From Paraburkholderia sp. UYCP14C (GTDB lineage Bacteria > Pseudomonadota > Gammaproteobacteria > Burkholderiales > Burkholderiaceae), in NCBI RefSeq assembly GCF_004197395.1, contig NZ_SELS01000006.1, positions 217,397 to 281,396 on the forward strand: 64,000 nucleotides of DNA, given 5' to 3'. Under the pieces are notes generated by a model. The model was given only the letters and a program-made list of their open reading frames with translations, was not told where the DNA came from and did not search any database. Both the position numbers and the translations under genes were made by a program. Shown piece after piece: positions 63,469 through 64,000 of this stretch (positions are counted from its first letter, which is position 1; every line of letters starts with the position of its first letter).

Positions 63469-64000
63469 GCGGTCTCCCGAAGCGACACGTGTGCAGCCAG
63501 AGTAGCCCAGGAACGGCAATAGCACCGGACGCTCACCGACGCTAGATATCCAGTGCGGCGATGATAATCAGCCCTCAAGACGACCGTTTTTGCGAGGCCG
63601 GCGAGATGTCAGGGTACACGCAGTGTGGTGCAGACCACGGCTGGTACCCCGCCAAATAGTCGGAGCATCACTTCTGACCAAACTTCGAGACACGATCCTG
63701 CGAAACCGCGAAGCCAGGTCCGAACGCAACAGGAGATCGAGGCCAGGCGGGAAGAACGCGCGCGGATGCTAGCCTCTCCGCCGCCCAGGAAGCGCAAAGC
63801 CTTGCCGCTTGACAGCCTTAACGCCGCAAACACGGCAGCCGTTGAACTCTCGCAACTACCACGAGGAGCCAGTCGAAGGGGCCGGTCCGGGTCGAACTGG
63901 GCCGGACGCTGTCGGACTCAGTTCGGCCGAGGCCGTGTAAAAACATACAGAACAGCCGGTTGGTGAAGGCCAGTGGGGAGCACGATTGCGTTGGACAGAG
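63469..64000. other. Right end of window, no firm gene
   Basis: 532 bases. A plus-strand frame at 63625-63966 encodes 113 basic residues (RTQQEIEARREERARMLASP is its most protein-like part) and could be a small basic protein, but the minus strand is open as well and no family is recognised. I do not call it. Confidence 0.35.

Noticed and set aside
63625-63966. 113-codon basic frame at the right edge
   Set aside because: Both strands are open and there is no family match or clear ribosome site; kept only as a note.
1-64000. CRISPR arrays, rRNA operons, prophage structural genes
   Set aside because: No regularly spaced repeats, no rRNA sequence, and no capsid, terminase or tail genes were seen.

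Overview
The window is high-GC betaproteobacterial chromosome, most likely Paraburkholderia/Burkholderia. The rpiA, rlmB and rnr genes, the tRNA-Leu(CAG), the DUF4148 and SHOCT small proteins and the cepacian-type sugar transferase all fit that group. This is inferred from gene content; no search was run.

Left part (1-24.1 kb) looks mostly chromosomal. It starts with the end of an amino-acid ABC permease, then a Gfo/Idh/MocA oxidoreductase with a GntR/FadR regulator, a flavin reductase, a tandem alpha/beta-hydrolase fusion and an ElaA-type GNAT. Next is a tight plus-strand operon: carrier protein, acyl-CoA dehydrogenase-like flavoprotein, amino acid:[carrier protein] ligase (a truncated SerRS homologue), DUF1839 and a GH2 mannosidase-like protein. 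This is the best candidate for a poorly described system: a free amino acid is loaded on a dedicated carrier and probably modified there. A Crp-like regulator with an undecaprenyl-phosphate sugar transferase (exopolysaccharide), a HigA antitoxin with a decayed toxin, a GT4 glycosyltransferase, and rpiA, rlmB and rnr follow.

At 24.0 kb a tRNA-Leu is followed directly by a P4-type tyrosine integrase, the usual left edge of a genomic island; no right attachment site was recognised. The next block (25.9-38.3 kb) is devoted to potassium and cation balance: Kup, a CPA1 Na+/H+ antiporter, a universal stress protein and the full kdp operon (small ORF-kdpF-A-B-C-D-E). KdpE lacks one of the two usual acidic-pocket residues.

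From 38.4 kb on, the window is a mosaic with much decay. It holds an internally deleted IS1182-like element with perfect 23-bp ends, a truncated integrase, a 27-bp perfect inverted repeat, and a small MITE-like element sharing the IS ends. A minus-strand group (cytochrome c, ester cyclase-like protein, three membrane proteins) is associated with palindromic FNR/Crp-type boxes. ChrA, a cyanate operon (cynR / cynT-cynS), two DUF1348 paralogues, a hybrid histidine kinase and a small response regulator next to a frameshifted kinase follow. A 1.16-kb direct repeat carrying an intact SHOCT gene occurs twice, 15.8 kb apart. An ABC exporter interrupted by one amber codon and a scrambled sigma-54 activator lie between the two copies.
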